From SSC3 sp963769585 (GTDB lineage Bacteria; Actinomycetota; Actinomycetes; Propionibacteriales; Nocardioidaceae), in contig CAVYMJ010000006.1 in NCBI GenBank assembly GCA_963769585.1, forward strand, positions 186,001-250,000: DNA of 64,000 nt. The letters are read 5' to 3'. Below are positions 17,083 through 25,340 of the stretch, piece by piece. Positions within the stretch are counted from its first letter, which is position 1. Each line of letters starts with the position of its first letter. A model generated the notes under the pieces. The model saw only the letters and a program-made list of their open reading frames with translations, searched no databases and had not been told where the DNA came from. Both the position numbers and the translations under genes were made by a program.

Positions 17083-18453
17083 TCAGCCTGGCGGGATGTT
17101 CGCGTTGAACCTGAAGGTGTTCTCAGGGTCGCAGCACTGCTTGACTGCGACCAGCCGGGCCCACGAGTCTGCGCCGTACGTCGCGATCATCCGCTCCACG
17201 GGCTCCTGCTGCGTGGCGTAGTTGACGTAGCCACCGCCTCCGAGGGACGAAGGCTCGAACGCAGTGGCCGCGTCCCGTGCCCACTGGATCGCCTGGCCGT
17301 CCATGGCCGGATCCTCCCAGATCGCGAGCGCCGTGGCATTCCAGCGAGCCGCTCGCGCGGGGAACGCCGCGGTGCCGGCGTCAGTCCGACGGGCCTTGCC
17401 GCTCAGCGCCTCGAGCAGGATGCTGCAACGGCCTTGCGAGGACTCAATCGCCGTCATCATGGCGGTGATGGCTGAGGCGTCGAGGTCGGCCAGGAAGTGG
17501 CCCTTCCAGTAGTGGCGCAGACCGAAGGGCATCCGGTCGTTCATCTCCTGGACTCCGATGTAGGAGCGCTCTGCGATGTCGTCGAGCAGCAGCCGCCCGA
17601 GGCCACGCAGACGCGACATCAGCGGTTCAGACTCCGCGGACGCGCCTGCGAAGGCGATCCCCACGTCACAGACCAGACCCAGCTCCGGGTAGCGGCGGAT
17701 CAGCGGCATCACGACCAGCTCGTCGGGTGCGTCGTGCATCAGTTCCGCCAAGGCTCCAAGCACCGCTTGAGTGTCCTCGAAGGCGAAGGTCAGGTACCCG
17801 CCCACCATCGGGCCGCGTTCGTGCAGGGCGAGCTCGAAGGAGGTGACGACACCGAAGTTGCCGCCTCCACCTCGCAACGCCCAGAGGAGCTCGGAGTCGT
17901 CGTCCGCGCTGGCTACCCGGAGCTCTCCGGCGGCGTCCACCAGCTCCGCTCGGACGAGGTTGTCGCAGGTGAGGCCCGCCGTACCGAGCAGCCACCCCAG
18001 ACCACCGCCCAGTGTCAGCCCTCCGACCCCGGTGTCGCCGAAGGTGCCACCCGGGACTGCCTGTCCCGCTGCCTGCGTTGCGGAGTCGACGTCCTCCCAC
18101 AGCGCCCCGCCGGCGACCACCACGACGCCACGTCGGGAGTCGACGCGCACCTGCCGCATCGGCGAGAGGTCGACCAGCAGGCTCTCGTGCCCTACTCCGT
18201 GGCCGGCGACACTGTGCCCACCGCCGCGGATCGAGACCGGGAGCTCGGCGCGGCTCGCGGACTCAACCGCTCGGCGTACGTCGTGAACGTCGGCGCAGGC
18301 GACGGCAATCGCCGGCGCGCGCTCGAGCATTCCGTTGAACGTCCGCCGCGCCTGCTCGTAGGCGTCATCGCCTGGCAGCGATACCCGCCCGCTGATCTGA
18401 GTTGCGAGGGCTGCCGCCGCCTCGCTCCATGCCGTGGGACCCGTCATCGACAT
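17083..18453 (-). CDS. BBE-type FAD-linked oxidase
   Basis: 456-aa flavoprotein of the berberine-bridge-enzyme/VAO family. The FAD-binding segment SIRGGGHSVAGHG carries the His normally bound covalently to FAD; GLTLGGGLGWL and GGGGNFGVVTSFE follow; the C-terminal BBE segment has GYVNYA. The position of the second covalent attachment Cys appears to be Asp (GTFGDTGVGG), suggesting mono-covalent FAD. ATG 18453 is chosen because the longer frame runs into soxR. It lies 70 nt downstream of soxR on the same strand. Confidence 0.87.
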   Translation of the reverse strand: MSMTGPTAWSEAAAALATQISGRVSLPGDDAYEQARRTFNGMLERAPAIAVACADVHDVRRAVESASRAELPVSIRGGGHSVAGHGVGHESLLVDLSPMRQVRVDSRRGVVVVAGGALWEDVDSATQAAGQAVPGGTFGDTGVGGLTLGGGLGWLLGTAGLTCDNLVRAELVDAAGELRVASADDDSELLWALRGGGGNFGVVTSFELALHERGPMVGGYLTFAFEDTQAVLGALAELMHDAPDELVVMPLIRRYPELGLVCDVGIAFAGASAESEPLMSRLRGLGRLLLDDIAERSYIGVQEMNDRMPFGLRHYWKGHFLADLDASAITAMMTAIESSQGRCSILLEALSGKARRTDAGTAAFPARAARWNATALAIWEDPAMDGQAIQWARDAATAFEPSSLGGGGYVNYATQQEPVERMIATYGADSWARLVAVKQCCDPENTFRFNANIPPG

Positions 18454-18523
18454 GAACCGACTATCGTGCACCGATCTGAGATTGGGAAGAACCGAGCCGG
18501 TTTGACCTCGCGAGGTGGCTGTC

Positions 18524-18958
18524 CTAGGCGTCGCGCTGCAGGTTGACGGCGCCAGGACCATACTCGGCGAGCACGTCCCCCGGGTTCATCAGTGAGCACC
18601 GCTGCAGGCTCAGGCAACCGCAGCCGATGCAGCCGTCCAGATTGTCGCGCAGGCGTTCGATGCTGCGGATCTGCTCCTCCAGCCGGGGACGCCAGCTCTT
18701 GGAGAGCCGCGACCAGTCCGCCTTGTTCGGGGTGCGGTTGGCCGGAAGGGTGGCCAGCGCGTCACGAACCTCCTCGAGAGTGAGCCCGATCCGTTGTGCG
18801 GAGCGGATGAAGGCCACTCTGCGCAGCGTCGCCTGCGCGTAGCGGCGCTGGTTGCCGGTCGTACGGGTGGAGAAGATAAGTCCCAGCTGCTCGTAGAACC
18901 GGAGTGCGCTGGGGGCTACTCCGGAGCGCTCGGAGAGCTGTCCGACGGTGAGGTCCAT
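18524..18958 (-). CDS. soxR: Redox-sensing MerR-family activator SoxR
   Basis: 144-aa [2Fe-2S] regulator. The N-terminal winged HTH is MerR-like (LTVGQLSERSGVAPSALRFYE), followed by the dimerisation helix, and the cluster ligands are all present in CIGCGCLSLQRC (C-x2-C-x-C-x5-C). It responds to redox-cycling compounds in known systems. The promoter is leaderless: TACTCT (18971-18966) 7 nt before ATG with an over-long 20-bp spacer, the layout that MerR proteins activate. Confidence 0.94.
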   Translation of the reverse strand: MDLTVGQLSERSGVAPSALRFYEQLGLIFSTRTTGNQRRYAQATLRRVAFIRSAQRIGLTLEEVRDALATLPANRTPNKADWSRLSKSWRPRLEEQIRSIERLRDNLDGCIGCGCLSLQRCSLMNPGDVLAEYGPGAVNLQRDA

Positions 18959-18965
18959 GGCTCCC

Positions 18966-19007
18966 AGAGTACCCGCTTGACTTCAAGTTCACTTCAACTT
19001 GCATCCT
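18966..19007. promoter_or_regulatory. Divergent SoxR-controlled promoters with a SoxR box
   Basis: The imperfect palindrome TTCAAGTTCACTTCAA (18982-18997) resembles the E. coli SoxR box core TCAAGTTAACTTGA. On the minus strand TTGAAG (18997-18992) and TACTCT (18971-18966) are 20 bp apart. On the plus strand TTGACT (18977-18982) and a weak CATCCT (19002-19007) are 19 bp apart. Both spacers are longer than 17 bp, as in SoxR/MerR-activated promoters, and both put +1 at about the start codon. Confidence 0.65.
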
Positions 19008-19013
19008 AGGCGA

Positions 19014-19664
19014 ATGAAGCTCGAATCACTGATGTCCCGGATGACCGGGGACGAAAAGCACGGGCCCGCTGCCACGTCCACGATGGACGTCCTCTGGGTG
19101 CTCTACGACGAGGTGCTCGATCTCCGTCCGGGTGAGCCGGACCGGGACCGCTTCTACCTGTCCAAGGGCCACGGCCCGATGGCCTACTACGCGATCCTGG
19201 CGGCCAAGGGTTTCTTCCCGGACTCGTGGCTGGACGACTGGGGCACCTTCGACTCGCCCTTGGGCTTCCACCCCGATCGGAACCTGGTGCCCGGGGTGGA
19301 GATCTCCTCCGGCTCGTTGGGGCACGGGCTGCCGCTAGCGGTCGGATCCGCCCTCGGTTTGCGTGCCCAGGGATATCCGTCCAGGGTCGTGGTGCTCGTC
19401 GGGGATGCCGAGCTCGACGAGGGCTCGAACCACGAGGCGATCGAGCTGGCCGCGGCGCTGGGGCTGGCGAACCTCACCGTCGTGGTCATCGACAACGGCT
19501 CGTCGTCGTACGCCGTGCCCGGCCGGATCGCGGACCGGTTCGCCGCCGAGGCCTGGCACGTGTCGTCCGTGGACGGCCGCTCTCACCCAGCGCTGCGCAA
19601 GGCGCTGTCTGCCCGCTACGACAGGCCCAACGTCGTCGTCGCCCGAGTTGAGGAGAAGTACTGA
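19014..19664 (+). CDS. Transketolase, N-terminal (TPP-binding) subunit
   Basis: 216-aa subunit corresponding to the first half of transketolase: FYLSKGHGPMAYYA, SSGSLGHGLPLAVG, and the TPP/Mg motif GDAELDEGSNHEA..IDN. Split transketolases make a heterotetramer and occur in actinobacteria beside the full-length TktA. The 216 aa are shorter than usual (~270) because the N-terminal helices are reduced. ATG 19014 is supported by promoter spacing; ATG 18999 would lie inside the promoter. Its TGA overlaps the partner ATG. Confidence 0.85.
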   Translation: MKLESLMSRMTGDEKHGPAATSTMDVLWVLYDEVLDLRPGEPDRDRFYLSKGHGPMAYYAILAAKGFFPDSWLDDWGTFDSPLGFHPDRNLVPGVEISSGSLGHGLPLAVGSALGLRAQGYPSRVVVLVGDAELDEGSNHEAIELAAALGLANLTVVVIDNGSSSYAVPGRIADRFAAEAWHVSSVDGRSHPALRKALSARYDRPNVVVARVEEKY

Positions 19665-20590
19665 TGGACCCCCGCGAATCCTTTGCCGCGACCGCCGCCT
19701 CACTGGTCGACTCCGACCCGTCGGTTGCCCTGGTGTACGCCGAGATCTCCGGCCAGTTCTGGGGCGGCGTCGCTCGTCGCCACCCCGACCGGGTGATCAA
19801 CGTGGGCATTCGCGAGCAGTTGCTCGTCAACGTCGGGGCCGGCCTGGCGCTCACCGGCCTGCGACCGATCGTGCACACCTTCGCGTCCTTCCTGGTGGAG
19901 CGCTCCTTCGAGCAGATCAAGCTCGGGTTCAACCACCAGGACGTCGGGGGAGTGCTCGCCTCCTCGGGTGCGTCTTACGACATCTCCTCGGGTGGCCGCA
20001 CCCACCAGTCGCCTGGAGACGTGGCCCTGCTGGACACGCTGCCCGGATGGACCGTCTACGTCCCCGGCACCGCGGCCGAGACGTCGTCCGCCTTGGAGGT
20101 CGCGGTTGCCGGCGCGGGGCGCGACTACCTGCGCGTCACCAGCGCCCAGAACCAGACTTCCTTCGACGTCTCCCCGCACGTGCGCGTCGTACGGCGCGGC
20201 AGTGGCGCTACCGTCATCGCGGTCGGTCCGATGCTCGACCCGGTCCTGGCAGCCACGGAAGGCCTCGACGTGAACGTTCTCTACGCGAACGTGATCCGTC
20301 CCTTCGACAGCGCCGGCCTGCGCGCCGTCCTGGCCAGCCCAGAGGTCGTTCTGGTCGAGCCCTACCTGGCCGGCACCTCGAGCCGCCTGGTCTCCGACAC
20401 CCTGACCGACCTACCGCATCGGCTGCTGACACTGGGGGTCCGGTCCGAGGAGCTTCGTCGCTACGGCAGCCCCAGGGAGCATCAGGCCGCCCATGGCCTC
20501 GACCCGGCAGGGCTCCGCTCGGCCATCACGTCGTTCCTCGTACCATTGCCTGCGCAGACTCGCGCCCACGCGGGTCTCACGCCGGTGTAG
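19664..20590 (+). CDS. Transketolase, C-terminal (pyrimidine-binding) subunit
   Basis: 308-aa second half of a split transketolase: pyrimidine domain with RVINVGIREQLLVNVGAGLALTGLRP (the Glu that activates TPP lies in IREQ), SSGGRTHQSPGDVALL, and a C-terminal domain with ANVIRPFDSAGLRAVL. It overlaps the N-subunit stop by one base. Its last codons and TAG stop lie inside the tRNA-Thr gene (20581-20590). With the divergent SoxR box, it could supply NADPH-linked pentose flux under redox stress; that is inference. Confidence 0.87.
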   Translation: MDPRESFAATAASLVDSDPSVALVYAEISGQFWGGVARRHPDRVINVGIREQLLVNVGAGLALTGLRPIVHTFASFLVERSFEQIKLGFNHQDVGGVLASSGASYDISSGGRTHQSPGDVALLDTLPGWTVYVPGTAAETSSALEVAVAGAGRDYLRVTSAQNQTSFDVSPHVRVVRRGSGATVIAVGPMLDPVLAATEGLDVNVLYANVIRPFDSAGLRAVLASPEVVLVEPYLAGTSSRLVSDTLTDLPHRLLTLGVRSEELRRYGSPREHQAAHGLDPAGLRSAITSFLVPLPAQTRAHAGLTPV

Positions 20591-20653
20591 CTCAGTTGGT
20601 AGAGCGCCTCACTTGTAATGAGGATGTCGCGGGTTCGACTCCTGTCACCGGCC
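20581..20653 (+). tRNA. tRNA-Thr (anticodon TGT)
   Basis: Cloverleaf read directly: acceptor GCCGGTG pairs with CACCGGC (20646-20652), D-arm with AGCTCAGTTGGTAGAGC, anticodon stem CCTCA/TGAGG with loop CTTGTAA giving TGT, and T-loop GGTTCGACTCC. Discriminator C at 20653; CCA not encoded. The first 10 bases overlap the end of the transketolase C-subunit on the same strand. Confidence 0.95.
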
Positions 20654-20702
20654 CTCGGTCAGGACCCTAGCCAGGTCGCCGCTGACTGCGGCCCCGAGCC
20701 AC

Positions 20703-22223
20703 CTAGGCCCGAGCGTGCTTCCGGCAGCCTTGGCTGGAGCAGGTGGCGCGGTGGGGCTTGGTCGCAGCCAGGCGTACGTTGAGCCCGAACTGCGCGTTCA
20801 GGGTGCGGATCGAGGACTTGTACGCGCCGTCGCTCCACCCGGAGCGCTGCGGGTTGTACGACTCTCCCACGAGTGAGATCTTCTCTCCCGGGACCGGCCG
20901 CACCGCCCAGTCGGCGATGTCGGCGTTGGTGTAGCTGGAGCCGCCGCGTAGCCAGTACCAGGCCGCTGGCCAGACCTGGACGACGGTCTTGAGGGGGTCG
21001 GGGATCCTGGTTCCGGGGAACAGGTAGTGCAGCCCGCGCATGATCTCGGCCTCGACGTGCCTGGTCCCGCGCTTTGCGGCGTTCTCCCAGAAGTCGACCG
21101 TACGGCGGTCGTCGTCGTAGACCGTGCGGGTCACGAGCTGGTCCGCGGCGTAGGGCTGGAGCGGGATCTCCAACGCGTTCAGAGCGTGCTCGGTCGTCCA
21201 GGCCCGACGCAGGGTCTGCCCTGGCTCGCCGAGACCGGACCACCAGGCGGACGGCCACCGCTGCGAGACGGTCACGCACTTCACCCCGACGAGATCCTGG
21301 AACTGCTGGGCTTTCGTGATCGCCTCGGCAACCGGCCCCTGCACCGTCGCGAAGGCCTGGGCATCGACTCCGACGACCAGTCGCTTCGCCTTGATCGTGT
21401 ACCGGGGTGTCCGGATCACGTAGCGGTAGGGCTTCTTGCCGTAGGAGATCTGCACCGCCGGCTCGGAGAGCAGGATCCTGCCGCCGGCCCGCCGTACCGC
21501 AGTAGCCATCCGGTGGATGAACTGCGACATCCCACCTACGGGGTAGTAGGGCGTGCAGCACACGTCCCACTCCTCGTCGAGGTAATCGAGGTAGGAGCGC
21601 GCGTCGATGTTGTCCTGGAAGTCTGCACGGAACCGGAATGTGTCGGTCAAGAAGTGGTAGCCCTGCGTCCCCACGGCCGCCCGCACGTACGAGCGGAAGT
21701 CGGGGAAGCTGGCGGCGCGCGCCCGGAGAGGGCCGAAGCGCAGCTCGTCGTACAGCGCTCCCTCGTCCATGCTGACCAGCGGGTACGCCGCAGCCAGGTC
21801 GTCGGAGAAGTTCGCAAAGGCTCCCCGAGCACTGACCAGGTCGTCTTGCCAGGGTGCGGCCTGGAATTCGATGCCGAGCTCGCTGGCTAGATCGAAGACG
21901 TACTCCTGGGTCTCCATGACACGCAGCGCGCCGGTCCCGAAGAGCCGGTCGGGGCGGGTGCGGTCCAGGGCAACGTCATGGATGCGTCCGCCGAGCCGGT
22001 CGAGAGCCTCGACCACGCACACGTCGAGGTCGGTCCTTTGGCCCAGCCGGTACGCCGTGTGCAGGCCGGCCGCGCCGCCGCCGAGTATGGCGACGTCGGT
22101 GCTGATGCTCTTGGTCGACCCCGCCCCATGCGCCGGAGCCGCCGTGGCGGCCAGCAGCGGCGCGGAGATCGCGCCCGCCGCTCCGGCCTGGAGAAGTCCG
22201 CGCCTGTTGATCTGCGCACCCAT
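20703..22223 (-). CDS. Tat-exported flavin amine-oxidase-family protein
   Basis: 506-aa FAD-dependent oxidoreductase of the flavin monoamine oxidase family. The N-terminus has a twin-arginine signal (NRRGLLQAGAAGAISAP and an AHA-type cleavage region). Dinucleotide motif VAILGGGAAGLHTAYRL, followed by EALDRLGGRIHD, and a C-terminal FAD contact with ISLVGESYN. ATG 22223 is preferred to 22244 because AAAGGTGG sits 5-6 nt before it. It lies 286 nt downstream of helR; that gap has only an AT-richer patch near 22400 and a weak CCCCCTGGGGG hairpin. Confidence 0.85.
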   Translation of the reverse strand: MGAQINRRGLLQAGAAGAISAPLLAATAAPAHGAGSTKSISTDVAILGGGAAGLHTAYRLGQRTDLDVCVVEALDRLGGRIHDVALDRTRPDRLFGTGALRVMETQEYVFDLASELGIEFQAAPWQDDLVSARGAFANFSDDLAAAYPLVSMDEGALYDELRFGPLRARAASFPDFRSYVRAAVGTQGYHFLTDTFRFRADFQDNIDARSYLDYLDEEWDVCCTPYYPVGGMSQFIHRMATAVRRAGGRILLSEPAVQISYGKKPYRYVIRTPRYTIKAKRLVVGVDAQAFATVQGPVAEAITKAQQFQDLVGVKCVTVSQRWPSAWWSGLGEPGQTLRRAWTTEHALNALEIPLQPYAADQLVTRTVYDDDRRTVDFWENAAKRGTRHVEAEIMRGLHYLFPGTRIPDPLKTVVQVWPAAWYWLRGGSSYTNADIADWAVRPVPGEKISLVGESYNPQRSGWSDGAYKSSIRTLNAQFGLNVRLAATKPHRATCSSQGCRKHARA

Positions 22224-22509
22224 AGCAGCCACCTTTCGGGTCATCCCGCCCTCTCGAGCTCTATGCGTCGAACCCCGAAGCGTGGCGTGCTCGCGACAGG
22301 GTGATTCGGCCTGCAAGCCGTTCGTGAGGCTGGGATGGCCCTCGGGGTCGAACGCGGCTCCAGTCTGCAGCCCATCCCTTGCGCTGTCTAGTATCTGATG
22401 GTTTGCCCGTTTTATGGCTTTACCTTGGGCTCGTCACCGAACGGTCGGCGAACCCCCTGGGGGCCGGGCTGGTTCGAAGGGTTGGTTGGCCGAGCTGAAG
22501 GGCAACGAG

Positions 22510-24675
22510 TCAGGAGCTTGTGAGGATGACGAGTCGCTGGGTCGCTCGGGTCATCGCAACGTATCGGTCGACGGCTCCTTCGATACCGTCGCCGAAGTCC
22601 TCGGGGTCGACAAGGACGACCAAATCAAACTCGAGGCCCTTCGACAGCTCGGGGGTCAGCCAGCGGACTCGGGGTGTCGTCGGCAAGGCGCCCCTGTCGA
22701 TCTCGCTCGCGCTGATCACGCACGCGATCCCATCGACCTGCTCGGCAAGCCAGGAGTCGAGGATGGAGCGCAGGTCCGACGCAGCGCCCTGAACGACGGG
22801 CGTGCCGTTGCTGCGGATCGACGTTGGCACGTTGGCGTCCGGGAGCGCTGCCAGGATGACCGGCTCTGCTTCGGCCATCACCTCCTGCGGCGTTCGATAG
22901 TTGATGCGAAGCGTGGCGAGGTTGATGTTGTCCAGCCCGATCCTCCTGAGCCGTTCGCGCCAGGACTCCGTGAAGCCGTGTCGGGCTTGGGCGCGGTCCC
23001 CGACGATGGTGAGGCTGCGGGACGGGCAGCGGTGCAGCAGCATCTGCCACTCGGCGTCGGTCAGTTCCTGAGCCTCGTCCACCACTATGTGGGCGAACGG
23101 GCCGGCGAGCTGGTCCGCCTCGGTGATGGGAAGCGCCGACTCGTCGACCAGGAGGCCCTGCAGGTCCTGACCGCGCAGCATCGACATCACCTGCATGTCT
23201 GTGTCGTCTGTAGCGATCAGGTGCTCGACGACCCTGCTCATCTCCTCGCGCTGCGCCGCGAGTGCGGCCTCACGTCGATGCTTCCGTCGGGATGCCTCCG
23301 GGTCGCCGAGCCGCTGCCGAGCCGCGTCCAGGAGCGGCAGGTCGGAGACGGTCCAGGCCTGGGGAGCCTTGCGCTGAAGTTTCGTCACCTCGCCGGGGTC
23401 GAGCCAGGGAGCGCACCTTCGCAAGTACGCCGGCACGTCCCACAGGTCCCCCACTAGGTCCGTCGCCTCGATCAGCGGCCACGCCCTGGAAAGGATGTTG
23501 TGCAGCTCGGAGTGTTGGTTCAGCGACTTTCGGAGCAGGTCGGGCGAGACGTCGTCGTCGTCGCACTTGTCGACCAGGATGCTGATCAGCTCGTCCCAGA
23601 CCAGGTCGCGCGCCTCGTTGTGCGGAGTCCCTGAGGCGGCCTCGAAGGCCTCGGACCAGTCGGTGGCGCTCAGCCAGAGATCGACCCAGGGAGTCTCGAC
23701 CTGGGTGCCCTCCGTCGGTGGCTCTTCATACAGCCTCACCGCCGGCTCGATCGCCTTCACCATGTCGGCCGACGCCTTCAGCCGGGCTACGTCGGGATCG
23801 GGCTCGGTCGCGGCGGTCGTGCCCTCGGGGACGAGGTCGCGCAGAGTGCAGGTCTGCACGCCCTCTTCTCCAAGGCTGGGGAGGACGTCAGCCACGTAGG
23901 CCAGGTAGGGCGGGTGCGGACCGACGAACAGCACCCCGCCCCGGCGGTGCCCAAGGCGCGGGTCGGAGTACAGCAGGTAGGCGGTGCGGTGCAGGGCGAC
24001 GACGGTCTTGCCCGTGCCTGGCCCGCCGTCGACGACGAGTGCGCCACGAGACCCGGCGCGGATGATGGCGTCCTGGTCGGCCTGGATGGTGCCGAGCACG
24101 TCGCGCATTCGGGGGGACCGGCTGCTGCCCAGGCTGGCGATGAAGGCCGACTGGTCGTCAAGGGCCGCGGAGTGCCCGTCGAACCCGTCTGAGTCGAACA
24201 CCTCGTCCCAGTAGTCGCTGACCCGGCCCAGGGTCCAGCGATACCGGCGACGGCTCGCCAGGCCCATCGGGTTGGCGTGGGTCGCTCCGAAGAACGGCTC
24301 AGCCGCGGGGGAGCGCCAGTCGAGCAGGAGCCGGCGACCAGCGCTGTCGATGAGGCCGAGTCGGCCGACGTACACCGTCTCCGGATCAGTCGCACTGACC
24401 ATGTGTCCCAGGCACAGGTCCAAGCCGAAGCGCCGCAGAGTCCGCAGGCGAGCGGTCAGCCGGTGGATCTCCTGGTCCCGGTCCAGCGCCTCCTGGCCAG
24501 TGCCACCCGGTGCCCGACGCGCGTCGTCGAGACGGTCCGACAGGTCGGCGACCGACTGCTCGAGACTGGTCGCGATGGCGGCGAAGTGCCGTTCATCGCA
24601 GGCGATCAGCGCCGGGGCGGTCTTACGTGCGAGGTGGTCGCGCAGGTCGAACGCGCTGGTCGTCAGGGGGTCCAC
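22510..24675 (-). CDS. helR: RNA-polymerase-recycling ATPase HelR (HelD family)
   Basis: 721-aa SF1 (UvrD/Rep-like) ATPase of the HelD/HelR type, which displaces rifamycins from RNA polymerase and recycles stalled polymerase. An N-terminal coiled-coil-forming segment (residues ~1-70) precedes GGPGTGKTVVALHRTAYLLY (Walker A) and IVVDEAQELTD (Walker B); IVGDRAQA and a C-terminal GLEFDLVVLVDP / YVAMTRATQRL complete the helicase core. GTG 24675 is preferred because GGAG is 8 nt upstream and the protein then begins at the conserved DPLTTSAFDL region; GTG 24729 is possible. A rifamycin-associated element precedes it. Confidence 0.88.
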   Translation of the reverse strand: MDPLTTSAFDLRDHLARKTAPALIACDERHFAAIATSLEQSVADLSDRLDDARRAPGGTGQEALDRDQEIHRLTARLRTLRRFGLDLCLGHMVSATDPETVYVGRLGLIDSAGRRLLLDWRSPAAEPFFGATHANPMGLASRRRYRWTLGRVSDYWDEVFDSDGFDGHSAALDDQSAFIASLGSSRSPRMRDVLGTIQADQDAIIRAGSRGALVVDGGPGTGKTVVALHRTAYLLYSDPRLGHRRGGVLFVGPHPPYLAYVADVLPSLGEEGVQTCTLRDLVPEGTTAATEPDPDVARLKASADMVKAIEPAVRLYEEPPTEGTQVETPWVDLWLSATDWSEAFEAASGTPHNEARDLVWDELISILVDKCDDDDVSPDLLRKSLNQHSELHNILSRAWPLIEATDLVGDLWDVPAYLRRCAPWLDPGEVTKLQRKAPQAWTVSDLPLLDAARQRLGDPEASRRKHRREAALAAQREEMSRVVEHLIATDDTDMQVMSMLRGQDLQGLLVDESALPITEADQLAGPFAHIVVDEAQELTDAEWQMLLHRCPSRSLTIVGDRAQARHGFTESWRERLRRIGLDNINLATLRINYRTPQEVMAEAEPVILAALPDANVPTSIRSNGTPVVQGAASDLRSILDSWLAEQVDGIACVISASEIDRGALPTTPRVRWLTPELSKGLEFDLVVLVDPEDFGDGIEGAVDRYVAMTRATQRLVILTSS

Positions 24676-24731
24676 GCAATCAGCTCCGTTCGCAAGCGCG
24701 TCGCCAGGACGGCGAGTATGCGGCACCACGA

Positions 24732-24750
24732 GGGTCTTGCCGCAAGCCCC
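24732..24750 (-). promoter_or_regulatory. Rifamycin-associated element (RAE) upstream of helR
   Basis: The 19-bp palindrome GGGTCTTGCCGCAAGCCCC (minus strand GGGGCTTGCGGCAAGACCC) differs at one base from the published RAE consensus GGGGCTTGCGGCAAGGCCC as I remember it. It sits 57 bp upstream of GTG 24675, next to a possible -10 CATACT on the minus strand. RAEs mark rifamycin-inducible resistance genes in actinobacteria. Confidence 0.85.
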
Positions 24751-24773
24751 CCGGTGCGCTATACGTTGGATAT

Positions 24774-24818
24774 GGCGAGGGTTAGCACCTCGCCCTTCTC
24801 ATGTCCCCTTCTCATGTC
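24774..24818. repeat. Hairpin and 13-bp tandem duplication in the helR divergent region
   Basis: GGCGAGG (24774-24780) and CCTCGCC (24788-24794) can form a 7-bp stem with loop GTTAGCA. Immediately after, CCCTTCTCATGTC occurs twice in tandem (24793-24805 and 24806-24818). Both lie between the RAE and the divergent gene at 24861. Function unknown. Confidence 0.6.
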
Positions 24819-24860
24819 CTCGGGTGTGACCGCCCGAGGTCGAGAGCTCCGGAGCAGCCA

Positions 24861-25340
24861 GTGAGCGATGTCCCGGGCAGTTGGCGTGCCCTGTCGAACA
24901 GCCCGGCCCAGGAAGCGAGCCTTCCCAAGCTGGCCAAGCCAGGCCGGGTGGTCGGCCTCGGCGCTGTCTGCGATCTCAGGAACCCGTCCCAGGACGGCCG
25001 CTCTCAGAGCTTCTCCGTCAGCGAGTTCGTCACCTTGGACGATGGTCAGCGCGTGACCCTGCATGCGGATCGCGGCTTCACGATCGGCTGGGGATCAAGC
25101 GTGGCATCCCCCGGCGAGCTCCGTGAGGGCCTGTCGACGGAGAGCATCACCCGCGACGTGCTGAACGTCGTGCTCCCCGATGACGATGAGACCGAGGACG
25201 ACCACCCGTGGCCGTGGCTGGTCGAGTTGGCCCGGGCCCGCGGCCTCGAGGTGACTGAGGAAGACCTCCGGGGGTTGGCCTACGAAGTGGTCCTCTCCGA
25301 GAACGTGATCAGGTGGCTTGATCCCGCAACTAGTGCGTGA
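24861..25340 (+). CDS. Uncharacterised soluble protein divergent from helR
   Basis: Not recognised. 159 aa, soluble and acidic, with a beta-rich centre and a DDDETEDDHPWPW stretch before a helical C-terminus. GTG 24861 is chosen for the GGAG 6 nt upstream and because homology-like composition starts there (SDVPGSWRAL); the frame is open 20 codons further. It shares a promoter region with helR, so it may also be drug-responsive. Its 3' end overlaps the convergent membrane gene by 11 nt. Confidence 0.65.
   Translation: MSDVPGSWRALSNSPAQEASLPKLAKPGRVVGLGAVCDLRNPSQDGRSQSFSVSEFVTLDDGQRVTLHADRGFTIGWGSSVASPGELREGLSTESITRDVLNVVLPDDDETEDDHPWPWLVELARARGLEVTEEDLRGLAYEVVLSENVIRWLDPATSA

Noticed and set aside
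20581..20653. tRNA gene as a phage or ICE attachment site
   Set aside because: No integrase and no second copy of the tRNA 3' end seen downstream in the window.
22317..22509. Possible small RNA or terminator between helR and the amine oxidase gene
   Set aside because: Only a weak CCCCCTGGGGG stem and an AT-richer patch; not enough for a call.
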